A DNA stretch of 47,210 nt from S012-113 sp965368405 (GTDB lineage Bacteria; Bacteroidota; Bacteroidia; Cytophagales; Cyclobacteriaceae): NCBI GenBank assembly GCA_965368405.1, contig CBDUMS010000016.1:1-47210 (forward strand), in the 5' to 3' direction. The notes beneath the pieces are model-generated. The model did not search any database. It was not told the origin of the DNA and worked only from the letters and a program-made list of their open reading frames with translations. A program made the position numbers and the translations under genes. Shown one piece after another: positions 1-7,575 of this stretch (position 1 is the first letter of the stretch; the number at the start of each line of letters is the position of its first letter).

Positions 1-551
1 TCATAGTCGTACCATGAAAAGATGAAAGTATTCGCTACGGCAAGCAACAAAATTTCACTCCACAGTAATACTCCAGAAAGGCCAAAATGAAGTGGCTGAT
101 CTGAGTAATATGGTGCCAGGAAAATTGCACAAGAGAATACAATCGAGATCATTATTTCCTTCAGAATAAATCGTTGAGGGAAAATAATAAATAGCAACAA
201 AAAGTAGATTGCGCTTATTAATGCAAGGATTATTCCAGCCCGAATAATTGCCGGTGGTAAGAACCAAACCAAAACAAGAGCTACCACCAATAATATGATC
301 TGATAGAGCGATAAAATGTACAGGTTGTTTTGGTAGAAATTATGACGCGCCGACCGAGCCATTAGCTTTATACTTCGTGCATCGAGAAGATGATCGAAAT
401 TATAAATAATTAGTACGGTGACAAAAAGCGCCAGGTTTGCACTAATAGGAACGATTGCATTAAGAAACTGAGCCACGAACAAAGACGTAAATACGGCACC
501 AAGTGCTGTATCAAAATTCAGCCAATGTAGAATTTTAAAGACTTTTTTCAA
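1..551 (-). CDS. UbiA-like polytopic membrane protein, partial (runs off left edge)
   Basis: An open frame on the minus strand starts near a TTG at 551 and continues past the window edge, giving about 183 residues without a stop. An in-frame TAG lies at 572-570, so the start must be between them; TTG was chosen because an AAAGAG stretch precedes it and no ATG is available. The product has several hydrophobic helices. An Asp-rich stretch reads NFDHLLDAR (about residues 50-58), followed by ARHNFYQNN, and the sequence cut by the edge reads SWYDYD. This spacing resembles the two Asp motifs of UbiA-type prenyltransferases, but the first motif is shorter than the classical NDxxDxxxD. A UbiA-like uncharacterised family is my best guess; the substrate is unknown. 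Confidence 0.5.
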   Translation of the reverse strand, partial: MKKVFKILHWLNFDTALGAVFTSLFVAQFLNAIVPISANLALFVTVLIIYNFDHLLDARSIKLMARSARHNFYQNNLYILSLYQIILLVVALVLVWFLPPAIIRAGIILALISAIYFLLLFIIFPQRFILKEIMISIVFSCAIFLAPYYSDQPLHFGLSGVLLWSEILLLAVANTFIFSWYDY

Positions 552-581
552 CTCAGTAATCTCTTTTTGCTATAAACAACA

Positions 582-603
582 ATAGCCCACAGAAGTGAGC
601 TAT
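582..603 (-). terminator. Putative intrinsic terminator after atpG
   Basis: ATAGC (582-586) pairs with GCTAT (599-603), and CAC (588-590) pairs with GTG (595-597), around an AGAA loop with one C/A mismatch. Read on the minus strand the hairpin is followed by TTGTTGTTT. It lies just beyond the atpG stop and before the UbiA-like frame, so it probably ends the ATP synthase operon transcript. Confidence 0.5.
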
Positions 604-628
604 CCAAATGTTGTATTAATGACCTTTT

Positions 629-1501
629 TTAACCGAGCGCCTCAGCACCTGCCACAATTTCCAGAATTTCCTTGGTAATTGCCGCTTGCCTTGTCTGATT
701 ATACTTAAGTTTCAAGTCCTTAAGAAGTTCATCAGCATTTTCAGTCGCTTTATCCATTGCTGTCATCCGTGCACCATGTTCGGCAGCATTAGATTCCAGA
801 ATAGCCTTATACAGCTGTATCTTTAGTGACTTAGGAATGATCTCCTCTACTAAGGTCTCTTGATCGGGTTGAAAGATATAATCATTCTGAATATTATTAT
901 CTCCTCCTGCAGCTTCATTTAGCGGTAGAAGTTGCTCTACTTTTAATACTTGAGTAGCAACATTCTTAAACTCATTATAGACGATCTCTACTTTATCGAT
1001 TTGCTCTTCACGAAATGCTTTCATTGCGAATTCGGCAGCCGCTCGTGCTTTATCGAATGAGAGATGGGTGAAAACATCTGAGAAATCGTCAATTACATTA
1101 AACTTTCTCTTTTTAAAGAATTCAGTAGATTTTTTTCCTAAGGTAAGTACCTGAAGATCTCCTGATCTATACTGAGCAGAATACTTGGTATGAATCAATT
1201 CGATTGTCGCCTTAAAAATATTAGAGTTGAAAGGACCGCATAAACCACGATCTGATGTAATTGCAATTATTAGAACACGATCATCATCCCGCTGCGCACT
1301 GTACGCCGTTGAACCTGACTCGAGCCCTCCACTAACGTTTTCCAGCACTTCATTAAGCTTTTGTGCATAAGGGCGCATCTGGATAATATTATCCTGTGCC
1401 CGACGCAATTTAGCCGCAGCGACCATTTTCATAGCCTTTGTAATCTGCTGGGTAGAGATTACCGAATTTATTCTTGTTTTTACCTCTTTTAGGTTTGCCA
1501 T
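629..1501 (-). CDS. atpG: ATP synthase F1 subunit gamma
   Basis: Central rotor stalk of the F1 sector, coupling proton flow through F0 to catalysis in alpha3beta3. The 290-residue length is normal. The N-terminus (ANLKEVKTRINSVISTQQIT, then KAMKMVAAAKLRRAQ) and C-terminus (KYNQTRQAAITKEILEIVAG) are the two conserved coiled-coil ends of the family, and ITSDRGLCGPFN is the typical Rossmann-core signature near residue 80. It is the last gene of the atp operon, 26 bases after atpA. The genes for beta (atpD) and epsilon (atpC) do not follow; in Bacteroidota these are usually encoded at another locus, so their absence is expected rather than a deletion. Confidence 0.97.
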   Translation of the reverse strand: MANLKEVKTRINSVISTQQITKAMKMVAAAKLRRAQDNIIQMRPYAQKLNEVLENVSGGLESGSTAYSAQRDDDRVLIIAITSDRGLCGPFNSNIFKATIELIHTKYSAQYRSGDLQVLTLGKKSTEFFKKRKFNVIDDFSDVFTHLSFDKARAAAEFAMKAFREEQIDKVEIVYNEFKNVATQVLKVEQLLPLNEAAGGDNNIQNDYIFQPDQETLVEEIIPKSLKIQLYKAILESNAAEHGARMTAMDKATENADELLKDLKLKYNQTRQAAITKEILEIVAGAEALG

Positions 1502-1527
1502 TACTTACAATTCAATTACTACTGTAA

Positions 1528-3111
1528 TTATTTAGCTTCGAAATTTTTTGCAACCTCTTGAGCAACCTCTTTTAAAACATCCGTAAGGCTGTCATCAAAC
1601 TTACCAGTAGTTAGATCATCGAGAACATTCTTATGCTTTTGGTTTAAAACCAGAATATATTCTTTCTCAAAATCTTTTACCTTATTAACCGGTACATTAT
1701 CTAAATAACCTTTAGATGAAGCAAAGATAGAAGCAACTTGTTCTCCAACCCTAAATGGTGAGTACTGAGCTTGCTTAAGTACCTCTTGGTTCTTAGTACC
1801 TCTATTAATGGTCAACATCGTAGACGCATCAAGATCGGAGCCAAACTTAGCAAATGCCGCAAGCTCGCGGTACTGTGCTTGGTCGAGTTTTAGGGTACCT
1901 GCAACCTTCTTCATTGATTTTACCTGAGCCGATCCTCCTACACGCGATACCGAGATACCTACATTAATCGCAGGACGAATACCTGAGTTGAACAAATCTG
2001 TCTCTAGGAAGATCTGACCATCTGTAATACTAATTACGTTGGTTGGAATATAAGCGGAAACATCACTTGCTTGTGTTTCAATTATCGGTAATGCTGTAAG
2101 CGATCCGCCCCCTCTGATTTTGTCCTTTAAAGAAGGTGGCACATCATTCATTTGGGCCGCGATTTTATCATTATTGATAACCTTTGCAGCACGCTCTAGA
2201 AGTCTAGAGTGAAGATAGAATACATCACCAGGGTATGCTTCACGTCCTGGAGGTCTTCTTAATAATAGAGAAACCTCACGGTAGGCAACCGCTTGCTTCG
2301 ATAAATCATCATAAATAACCAATGCAGGACGGCCAGTATCTCTGAAGAACTCGCCAATTGCAGCACCTGTAAATGGTGCATAGAATTGCATTGGAGCTGG
2401 ATCAGACGCTGAGGCCGATACAATAGTTGTGTACTTCATGGCATCAGCTTTTTCGAGCTGTGCAACAATACCAGCTACGGTAGATGCCTTCTGCCCTACC
2501 GCAACATAGATACAGTAAACAGGTTCTCCCTTATCGTAAAATTCTTTCTGATTAATGATGGTGTCAATGGCAACTGCTGTTTTACCCGTCTGGCGATCGC
2601 CAATAATAAGCTCACGCTGACCACGGCCAATCGGAATCATAGAGTCGATAGCTTTGATACCCGTTTGAAGCGGCTCATTTACAGGCTGTCGATATATAAC
2701 GCCTGGAGCTTTTCTTTCCAACGGCATTTCAAATAACTCGCCCTCAATATCACCTTTTCCATCGATAGGCTTAGCCAAGGTATCTACTACTCGACCGCAA
2801 AAGCCGTCACCTACTTTAACAGAAGCAATACGTTGTGTTCTCTTAACGGAATCACCTTCTTTTATACCTTTTGAAGCCCCTAAAAGTACGGCTCCAACAT
2901 TATCCTCTTCGAGGTTAAGCACAAGAGCTTGAACTCCATTTTCAAATTCTAAAAGCTCCCCAGCCTCGGCTTGGGTTAGACCATAAATCCTGGCCACACC
3001 ATCACCTATTTGCAAAACAGTACCTACTTGTTCTAATTCAGCATCAGTCTTAACATTAGAGAGTTGTTCTCTTAATATTGCTGATACTTCATCCGGACGT
3101 ACATCGTTCAT
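1528..3111 (-). CDS. atpA: ATP synthase F1 subunit alpha
   Basis: Non-catalytic nucleotide-binding subunit of the F1 hexamer. The Walker A motif GDRQTGKT is at residues 171-178, and VIYDDLSKQAVAYR and SLLLRRPPGREAYPGD mark the conserved core. The N-terminal beta-barrel segment (about 28-95) contains GDGVARIYGL, and ISVSRVGGSAQ is the alpha/beta signature near residue 390. The length of 527 residues is typical. It starts 23 bases after the atpH stop, in the middle of the operon. No unusual substitution was seen in the nucleotide-binding motifs. Confidence 0.98.
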   Translation of the reverse strand: MNDVRPDEVSAILREQLSNVKTDAELEQVGTVLQIGDGVARIYGLTQAEAGELLEFENGVQALVLNLEEDNVGAVLLGASKGIKEGDSVKRTQRIASVKVGDGFCGRVVDTLAKPIDGKGDIEGELFEMPLERKAPGVIYRQPVNEPLQTGIKAIDSMIPIGRGQRELIIGDRQTGKTAVAIDTIINQKEFYDKGEPVYCIYVAVGQKASTVAGIVAQLEKADAMKYTTIVSASASDPAPMQFYAPFTGAAIGEFFRDTGRPALVIYDDLSKQAVAYREVSLLLRRPPGREAYPGDVFYLHSRLLERAAKVINNDKIAAQMNDVPPSLKDKIRGGGSLTALPIIETQASDVSAYIPTNVISITDGQIFLETDLFNSGIRPAINVGISVSRVGGSAQVKSMKKVAGTLKLDQAQYRELAAFAKFGSDLDASTMLTINRGTKNQEVLKQAQYSPFRVGEQVASIFASSKGYLDNVPVNKVKDFEKEYILVLNQKHKNVLDDLTTGKFDDSLTDVLKEVAQEVAKNFEAK

Positions 3112-3134
3112 TATTTGCTTATTTTAATTCTTAA

Positions 3135-3671
3135 TTATTTCGTCAATTCTTTTTTGATGTGGCTCAACTGAGATTTTATTGATCGATCAAGGCGCAAATC
3201 GCCTACATCAAGCACAAAACCTCCGACTAAGTCTTCATCTATAGTTTCTTTTAATATTGCCTTCTTTCCCGATATATCATTTACCAAGGCTTCGAATCTT
3301 GACCTTAACTTCTCGTCAAGTGCAATTGTTGTAGCAATATCTGCCGATTGCAATCCTTTAAAGGCATTATACTGAACCTCAAATTCCTTGGCAATTTGTT
3401 CGAGAAGACCCTCTCGATTCTTACTCGTAATGAGATCAAAAATCAAGAGCGTCATTTTATGCATGCGCTTTTCAAAAAGTGCATGTAAAATATTTTTCTT
3501 TTTATCGTGCGTGATAATGGGGTTTTTCAGCATTACGGCGAAAACCCTGTTTTCCTGCGCCACGGCAGTAAACAGAAGCATATCACTATGTACTTCTTCC
3601 AGAACTTTCTGCTCCAAGGCCAATCCGATTAAAGATTTGGCATACCGCGATGCTGCTCTGTGATTCTGCAT
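3135..3671 (-). CDS. atpH: ATP synthase F1 subunit delta
   Basis: Peripheral-stalk subunit that fixes the top of alpha3beta3 to the b subunits. The 178-residue product shows the family pattern: an N-terminal helical bundle beginning with a variant of the conserved YAKSLIGLA motif (residues 10-18), then a C-terminal segment with DEDLVGGFVLDVGDLRLDRS near residues 144-163, the equivalent of the conserved GG-x(3)-G-D-D-S stretch. Its ATG is at 3671, the same base as the last base of the atpF frame, so the two genes share one base and are probably translationally coupled. Identification rests on both motif and operon position. Confidence 0.95.
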   Translation of the reverse strand: MQNHRAASRYAKSLIGLALEQKVLEEVHSDMLLFTAVAQENRVFAVMLKNPIITHDKKKNILHALFEKRMHKMTLLIFDLITSKNREGLLEQIAKEFEVQYNAFKGLQSADIATTIALDEKLRSRFEALVNDISGKKAILKETIDEDLVGGFVLDVGDLRLDRSIKSQLSHIKKELTK

Positions 3672-4165
3672 TAGTTTACGTTTTTGTCTGCCAGGAACTC
3701 ATTAACCAAAGCCTTTTGAGCCTTTTCGTCACCAAGCGACTTTTTAATAAGTTTTTCTGCAATTTCAACGGATAAGTTCGCAACTAGATCTCGAACTTCC
3801 TTAAGTGCTGCATCTTTCTCTGAGGCGATACTCGCTTTAGCATCTTCCATCATTTTAGCCGTTATCTTCTTAGCATCTGCTTTGGCTTCTTCTTTAAGTT
3901 GAGCGGCCATTTTATTGGCTTCCTTAAGTAGTACGTCTCGTTCTTCACGCGCTTGTGCTAAAAGCTTTTCATTATCAGATTGCAGCTTAGACATCTCTTC
4001 TCTCGCCTCATCGGCAGAACGCAAAGCTTCTTCAATAGATTCTTCACGAATTTTAAGAGCATCTAATATAGGTCTCCATGCAAATTTTCCTAAAAGAAAA
4101 ATTAGCAATAAGAATATTACTGCTTGCCAAAATATTAATCCTACTGCGGGTGTTAATAAATCCAT
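3671..4165 (-). CDS. atpF: ATP synthase F0 subunit b
   Basis: Membrane-anchored peripheral stalk subunit, 164 residues. A single hydrophobic segment (about residues 8-26, with IFWQAVIFLLLIFLLGKFAW) is followed by a long charged helix rich in E, K and A, which would form the right-handed coiled coil of the stalk. The segment ending WRPILDALKIREESIEEAL is typical of family members. The gene lies between atpE and atpH. The 67-base gap separating it from atpE carries a strong terminator-like hairpin, unlike the other junctions of this operon, so expression of b and the following F1 genes may be lower than that of c. Confidence 0.96.
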   Translation of the reverse strand: MDLLTPAVGLIFWQAVIFLLLIFLLGKFAWRPILDALKIREESIEEALRSADEAREEMSKLQSDNEKLLAQAREERDVLLKEANKMAAQLKEEAKADAKKITAKMMEDAKASIASEKDAALKEVRDLVANLSVEIAEKLIKKSLGDEKAQKALVNEFLADKNVN

Positions 4166-4198
4166 GTAATAGTTTTATTGTTTTAAAATATAAAAAGC

Positions 4199-4219
4199 AC
4201 CCGGGCCTATCGCCCGGGT
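4199..4219 (-). terminator. GC-rich hairpin between atpE and atpF (internal terminator/attenuator candidate)
   Basis: ACCCGGGC (4199-4206) and GCCCGGGT (4212-4219) form a perfect 8-bp stem with a five-base loop. On the transcribed minus strand the stem is followed by GCTTTTTATATTTT, the layout of a Rho-independent terminator. It sits inside the operon, after atpE and before atpF. Partial termination here would favour the c subunit, which is needed in many copies per complex. That role is inference; it could also be an mRNA-stabilising 3' structure. Confidence 0.65.
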
Positions 4220-4232
4220 AACTTAGTAAACT

Positions 4233-4475
4233 TTAACCTAGCGAAATCATGAAGTTTACCACAACACCGAAGAGGGCAATTACCTCAACAAGTGCAGCAA
4301 TAATCAACATCGCGGTTTGGATTTTCCCGGCAGCTTCTGGCTGACGAGCCATTGCTTCCATAGCGGAGCCTCCAATTCTACCAATACCGATTCCAGCGCC
4401 TATCGCAACCAGACCAGCACCAATACCAGCGCCCATAATTGCTAAGCTCATGTCTAATAAAATAGATAATAACAT
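4233..4475 (-). CDS. atpE: ATP synthase F0 subunit c
   Basis: Proteolipid of the rotor ring, 80 residues, two transmembrane helices. Helix 1 is the Gly/Ala-rich repeat GAGIGAGLVAIGAGIGIG, the polar loop is ARQPEA (residues 43-48), and helix 2 carries the ion-binding glutamate at E64 in AALVEVIALFG. The glutamine and Glu-Ser pair used by sodium-binding rings are not seen, so proton coupling is likely. The start used here is the ATG giving MLLSILLD; the internal ATG (M9, MSLAIMGAG) is also possible and would give a more usual length of 72. The downstream hairpin at 4199-4219 could stabilise or terminate this transcript. Confidence 0.97.
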   Translation of the reverse strand: MLLSILLDMSLAIMGAGIGAGLVAIGAGIGIGRIGGSAMEAMARQPEAAGKIQTAMLIIAALVEVIALFGVVVNFMISLG

Positions 4476-4514
4476 GATTCTTAATTTATAGATTAAACAA
4501 AATATTCAACAACA

Positions 4515-5552
4515 TTAATGAGCTTCCTCTGTTGCCATGCCAATATAAACCGCTGTGAAAATTGTAAACACATAGGCTTGTATTGTAGCAACAAGTAACT
4601 CAATTAAATTTATAAAAACTAATATGATAGAACTGCCTATTCCCACAGTGTAACTCTGGAAAATAAAAGCCATTCCTATCAAACTTAATATCACAATATG
4701 ACCCGCAGAGATGGCAACAAATAGTCGCACCATTAACGAGATAGGTTTTGTAATAACCCCAATTAATTCTACAGGCAGAATAATCAGCCTTAAAGGTAGC
4801 GGCACTCCCGGTGTCCAGAATATGTGCTTCCAGTAGTTCTTATTACCACTGAAGTTGGTAATGAAGAAAGTGAAAATTGCCAATGTAGCTGTTACTGCTA
4901 TATTTCCCGTAAGGTTAGCAGCCCCTGGAAGTAATCCGAATAAATTACCGAACCAAATAAAGAAGAATAACGATAAAAGATAGGGCACATACTTTTCGTA
5001 TCCATGCCCAATGTTCGGCTTAATAACTTCATCCTTTATATAAACGATTATAGGTTCAAATAAAGATTGAATTCCTTTGGGCGCTCCACCTTCATTTTTT
5101 CTTGCTCCCCTAGCTACTCCGATAAAGATATACAGCATCAGGCCAGAGATGAGAAATAAGGCAGCTACATTTTTAGTTATCGAGAAATCATAGACCGCCG
5201 CCCCTGAACTAAGTGTAATATGCTCGTGCTCAAGCGTGTAACCATTATAGGAAACAAGGTTATGACTATCATCATAGAAGTTTGAAGAAGAGAAAACTTC
5301 TAGTCCTTTCTCTTCAGAATAAACAATAACAGGTAAATAAATCGTGCCGTAGGGGCCATCCCAAATATGCCATACATGTGAATCCAGAATATGATGCATA
5401 ATCATATCGCCTGGATTGAATGGCTCACTTGGATCTGCATCGCTCACTTCTGCCTTCGCAAAGTTAAAACTTGACATGACCAGGCCGAGGACCATCAATA
5501 ATCCTACTAGTCTGATTCCCAGGATGTTATTCTTAAAAAATCTATTAATCAT
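4515..5552 (-). CDS. atpB: ATP synthase F0 subunit a, with N-terminal exported extension
   Basis: Stator membrane subunit forming the proton half-channels. The conserved arginine lies in SLMVRLFVAISAGH, the helix that faces the c ring, and IELLVATIQAYVFTIFTAVY is the last helix. The start at 5552 (MINRFFKNN) was chosen over the ATG at 5579 because GGAAGG precedes it by about nine bases and it opens a good signal peptide ending in FAKAE. About 100 residues of hydrophilic sequence (GDMIMHHILDSHVWHIWDG onward) follow before the first core helix; such an extension is seen in Bacteroidota a subunits but not in E. coli. The gene precedes atpE by 39 bases. Confidence 0.95.
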   Translation of the reverse strand: MINRFFKNNILGIRLVGLLMVLGLVMSSFNFAKAEVSDADPSEPFNPGDMIMHHILDSHVWHIWDGPYGTIYLPVIVYSEEKGLEVFSSSNFYDDSHNLVSYNGYTLEHEHITLSSGAAVYDFSITKNVAALFLISGLMLYIFIGVARGARKNEGGAPKGIQSLFEPIIVYIKDEVIKPNIGHGYEKYVPYLLSLFFFIWFGNLFGLLPGAANLTGNIAVTATLAIFTFFITNFSGNKNYWKHIFWTPGVPLPLRLIILPVELIGVITKPISLMVRLFVAISAGHIVILSLIGMAFIFQSYTVGIGSSIILVFINLIELLVATIQAYVFTIFTAVYIGMATEEAH

Positions 5553-5615
5553 TGAAACACCTTCCATTTGAGACTGCAAATGTAGAGAGTATCTTATCGA
5601 AATAAAATAGTTGAG

Positions 5616-5987
5616 CTAGAATTTCTTGGCCCTAGTTCGTCGGTTTACGATAATTATTTCAAGTGTGGAAAAGGCGGCATAATACGGTAGAAAGGCAAAG
5701 ACAATTAACTTGGCTAAATCGAGATTGTTTCTGACCAATAAAATAAGAAATATTGCGCTGAAAATCAGTTTGAGAATGGTTGACACTAAATAAGGGATAA
5801 CAACCGCCCTTCCCTCCTGCTCGAGTGATTTTAGATTAATTTGGTCTGATACAACGGTGAGGAAAACAAGAAAACCGGCTACAATCAGGTAAAGTCTACT
5901 CCATGGCCAAAAGTTTATGAGAGAACCTATATAAGTTAGCAGCACTAGCACAGCTGCCGTAAGTAGCACTAGAATAGTATTTCGCAT
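5616..5987 (-). CDS. Small four-helix membrane protein, AtpI-like
   Basis: A 123-residue protein with about four hydrophobic segments and a basic C-terminus (NRRTRAKKF). The ATG at 5987-5985 shares its first base with the TAA stop of the AtpZ frame (TAATG), a classic coupling junction, so it was preferred to the upstream ATG at 6071, which would lie inside AtpZ. Position between atpZ and atpB and the four-helix layout match the AtpI/UncI assembly factors that precede F0 genes in many bacteria. The primary sequence has no motif I can assign with certainty, so a role in c-ring or a-subunit assembly is inferred from context only. Confidence 0.6.
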   Translation of the reverse strand: MRNTILVLLTAAVLVLLTYIGSLINFWPWSRLYLIVAGFLVFLTVVSDQINLKSLEQEGRAVVIPYLVSTILKLIFSAIFLILLVRNNLDLAKLIVFAFLPYYAAFSTLEIIIVNRRTRAKKF

Positions 5988-6220
5988 TACTTCGTTTGCC
6001 GTATCAGGTAAATAATGACCCCCGTTAAAGAAAGCATTGCTCCGAATAAAGTAAAAATTGGCACTCGCCATTGAGTTTGATTATCCAACCAATACCCAAG
6101 CCAAATGCCAACTCCTATAACTCCTAAAATCTGAAAAGCAAGACCGCTAAATCTTACATAAGATTTAAGCTGTTTTGACTTCTTCTCTTTTGAGTCCGCT
6201 TTGTAGTCCGTTTTCGCCAA
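5987..6220 (-). CDS. atpZ: AtpZ/AtpI family F0-associated protein
   Basis: A 77-residue protein with a charged N-terminus (about 25 residues, Lys-rich) and two transmembrane helices with the family pattern SGLAFQILGVIGVGIWLGYW, then a short loop (LDNQTQWRVP) and FTLFGAMLSLTGVIIYLI. AtpZ-type proteins occur upstream of atp operons and have been linked to assembly or ion supply. Its first 56 bases lie inside the bactofilin gene in another frame. There is no later Met before the first helix, so the overlap seems real unless a rare start codon is used. It is followed by a 1-base overlapping start of the next gene. Confidence 0.8.
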   Translation of the reverse strand: MAKTDYKADSKEKKSKQLKSYVRFSGLAFQILGVIGVGIWLGYWLDNQTQWRVPIFTLFGAMLSLTGVIIYLIRQTK

Positions 6221-6593
6221 GCTTAATTTCTTTTACCACATTCCCCATTTTACAACCACCATTGAATGTTGCTCCGGTTTCTACAATAAGTTTACTGGTA
6301 AGAATGTCGCCATGAACCACTGAAGATGCCTTGAGTGTCAATAAATCCGAAACCTCGATTTTACCCTTGATTTCGCCAAAAACCTCGGCGTTTTGAGCTA
6401 ATATGTTACCATCTACCTGGGAGCTTTGTCCCAAAACAAGTTTAGATTTCGTGATAATATTTCCTACCACTCTTCCATCGACACGCAAGTTGCCATATGT
6501 TTCAATATTGCCTTCTACAGTTGTTCCTTTGCCAATAGTATTACTCGAGTTGCTTAATTCTTCTGCCACCTTCTTTTCTTCTTTATTAAACAT
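6165..6593 (-). CDS. Bactofilin (polymer-forming cytoskeletal protein)
   Basis: A 142-residue protein with the right-handed beta-helix repeat of bactofilins: NTIGKGTTVEGNI, LRVDGRVVGNI, LVLGQSSQVDGNI, AEVFGEIKGKI and LKASSVVHGDI follow each other at regular spacing over residues 16-105. The ends are short and charged, as is usual. Bactofilins polymerise without nucleotide at the inner membrane and often guide peptidoglycan hydrolases. Here the preceding gene is an M23 peptidase, a pairing known from other bactofilin loci. The last 56 bases also encode the N-terminus of AtpZ in another frame. Confidence 0.9.
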   Translation of the reverse strand: MFNKEEKKVAEELSNSSNTIGKGTTVEGNIETYGNLRVDGRVVGNIITKSKLVLGQSSQVDGNILAQNAEVFGEIKGKIEVSDLLTLKASSVVHGDILTSKLIVETGATFNGGCKMGNVVKEIKLGENGLQSGLKREEVKTA

Positions 6594-6614
6594 AAATTTG
6601 TTCTTTTCTAAGTA

Positions 6615-7472
6615 TTAAAATGTCACAAAGTCTTCGGGGTCTACCGGATTACCCTTATACCAAAGCTCAAAATGCAAATGCGGGCCATCGGTCAAGTCGC
6701 CGGTATTACCGATAATGGCTATTACTTCTCCGCCATTTACAAAATTACCAGTTTTTTTCAATAATTCAGCATTATGCTTATAAATTGAAATAAGGTTTGC
6801 GCTATGCTGAATGGCTATTACATAGCCGGAATCTTGCGTCCACGACGATAAAATCACCGTTCCGCTCGCTACAGACATAACCGGCTCGTTCTTTTTCGAT
6901 ACAATATCTACACCGTAGTGATCTTCCTGCAAATTGTATTTTCGGGAGATAAGTCCTGTGATTGGTGAAAAGAAAAACACCTCTAAAAGGTCTGAGTTTC
7001 CCGTTAGGCCAATCTGTTCTTCAATAATTCCCATCTCAAACTCCTCTCTAAACTGAGAATCAATCGGGCTAGCCGATAAATCTATATTTAAACCACGTTC
7101 AATATTTACACCTCGACGAAAGCTATCTACTCTCGTTGAGTCGGTATCACCTGTTAAAAACCCTCTAAAGAGCGATATGAATTGATCTTTTTTCCGCACT
7201 TCTTCTGTTAGAGAATCAAGCTCCATGGTCATCTGAACCAGCTGCTTTTTATTCTGCATATGAGCATGTCTTGGATCGAACCACTTTTCGAGCAAGGTTT
7301 CCGTTAAGAGGAGGCTTAAAAACATGAATAAAACAAAGACAAGAAAGGATATCAAGAAGAACTTGGCATAGGTAAACCCCAGAAACCGACGCTCTGCAAA
7401 ATTCTCCTCATGTCGGATTATCAGGAGATAGCGCTCTGTTAGCCAGTTGGAAAAAGTTTTTTTGGGCTTCAC
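6615..7472 (-). CDS. Membrane-anchored M23 (LytM) family metallopeptidase
   Basis: A 285-residue protein starting at a GTG (7472). One transmembrane helix lies at about residues 34-60 after a basic cytoplasmic segment. A short coiled region follows, then a C-terminal M23 domain (about 165-285). Zinc-ligand motifs are visible as HYGVD (first His and Asp) and HLHFE (HxH), with GDLTDGPHLHFELWYKGNPV as the family ending. Such enzymes cut peptide cross-links of peptidoglycan or act as activators. It is followed by bactofilin, suggesting a localised wall-remodelling pair at the head of the atp transcription unit. All expected ligands are present, so it may be catalytic. Confidence 0.9.
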   Translation of the reverse strand: MKPKKTFSNWLTERYLLIIRHEENFAERRFLGFTYAKFFLISFLVFVLFMFLSLLLTETLLEKWFDPRHAHMQNKKQLVQMTMELDSLTEEVRKKDQFISLFRGFLTGDTDSTRVDSFRRGVNIERGLNIDLSASPIDSQFREEFEMGIIEEQIGLTGNSDLLEVFFFSPITGLISRKYNLQEDHYGVDIVSKKNEPVMSVASGTVILSSWTQDSGYVIAIQHSANLISIYKHNAELLKKTGNFVNGGEVIAIIGNTGDLTDGPHLHFELWYKGNPVDPEDFVTF

Positions 7473-7498
7473 TATGTTGGTTTGGCTGTTTTTGCGGT

Positions 7499-7506
7499 CA
7501 AAAATA
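7499..7506 (-). promoter_or_regulatory. Candidate -7 box for the M23-bactofilin-atp operon
   Basis: On the minus strand this reads TATTTTTG, an exact match to the Bacteroidota -7 consensus TAnnTTTG, about 27 bases upstream of the GTG start of the M23 gene. No clear TTTG -33 element was found at the usual distance, so the call rests on one box and its position in a divergent intergenic region. Confidence 0.4.
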
Positions 7507-7523
7507 GATATTTAAAAGTATTA

Positions 7524-7552
7524 TTGTATTAATTAATCAATTTTTACGTTTC
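7524..7552 (+). promoter_or_regulatory. Candidate promoter for the porW/sprE gene
   Basis: TTG at 7524-7526 and TACGTTTC at 7545-7552 (one mismatch to TAnnTTTG) are 18 bases apart, and the GTG start is 24 bases further on. The -7-like box overlaps a small inverted repeat, GTTTC-TTATA-GAAAC. This is a consensus match only. Confidence 0.3.
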
Positions 7553-7575
7553 TTATAGAAACCTTTATCTCGTAC

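Noticed and set aside
55..267. 70-residue open frame on the minus strand
   Set aside because: It lies in another frame of the longer UbiA-like gene (1-551) and reads as a low-complexity shadow with no family resemblance.
5988..6071. N-terminal extension of the AtpI-like gene to the ATG at 6071
   Set aside because: It would run inside AtpZ, and the extra residues (MASANFYFIRSNAFF and onward) look like AtpZ read in another frame; the TAATG junction at 5987 fits better.
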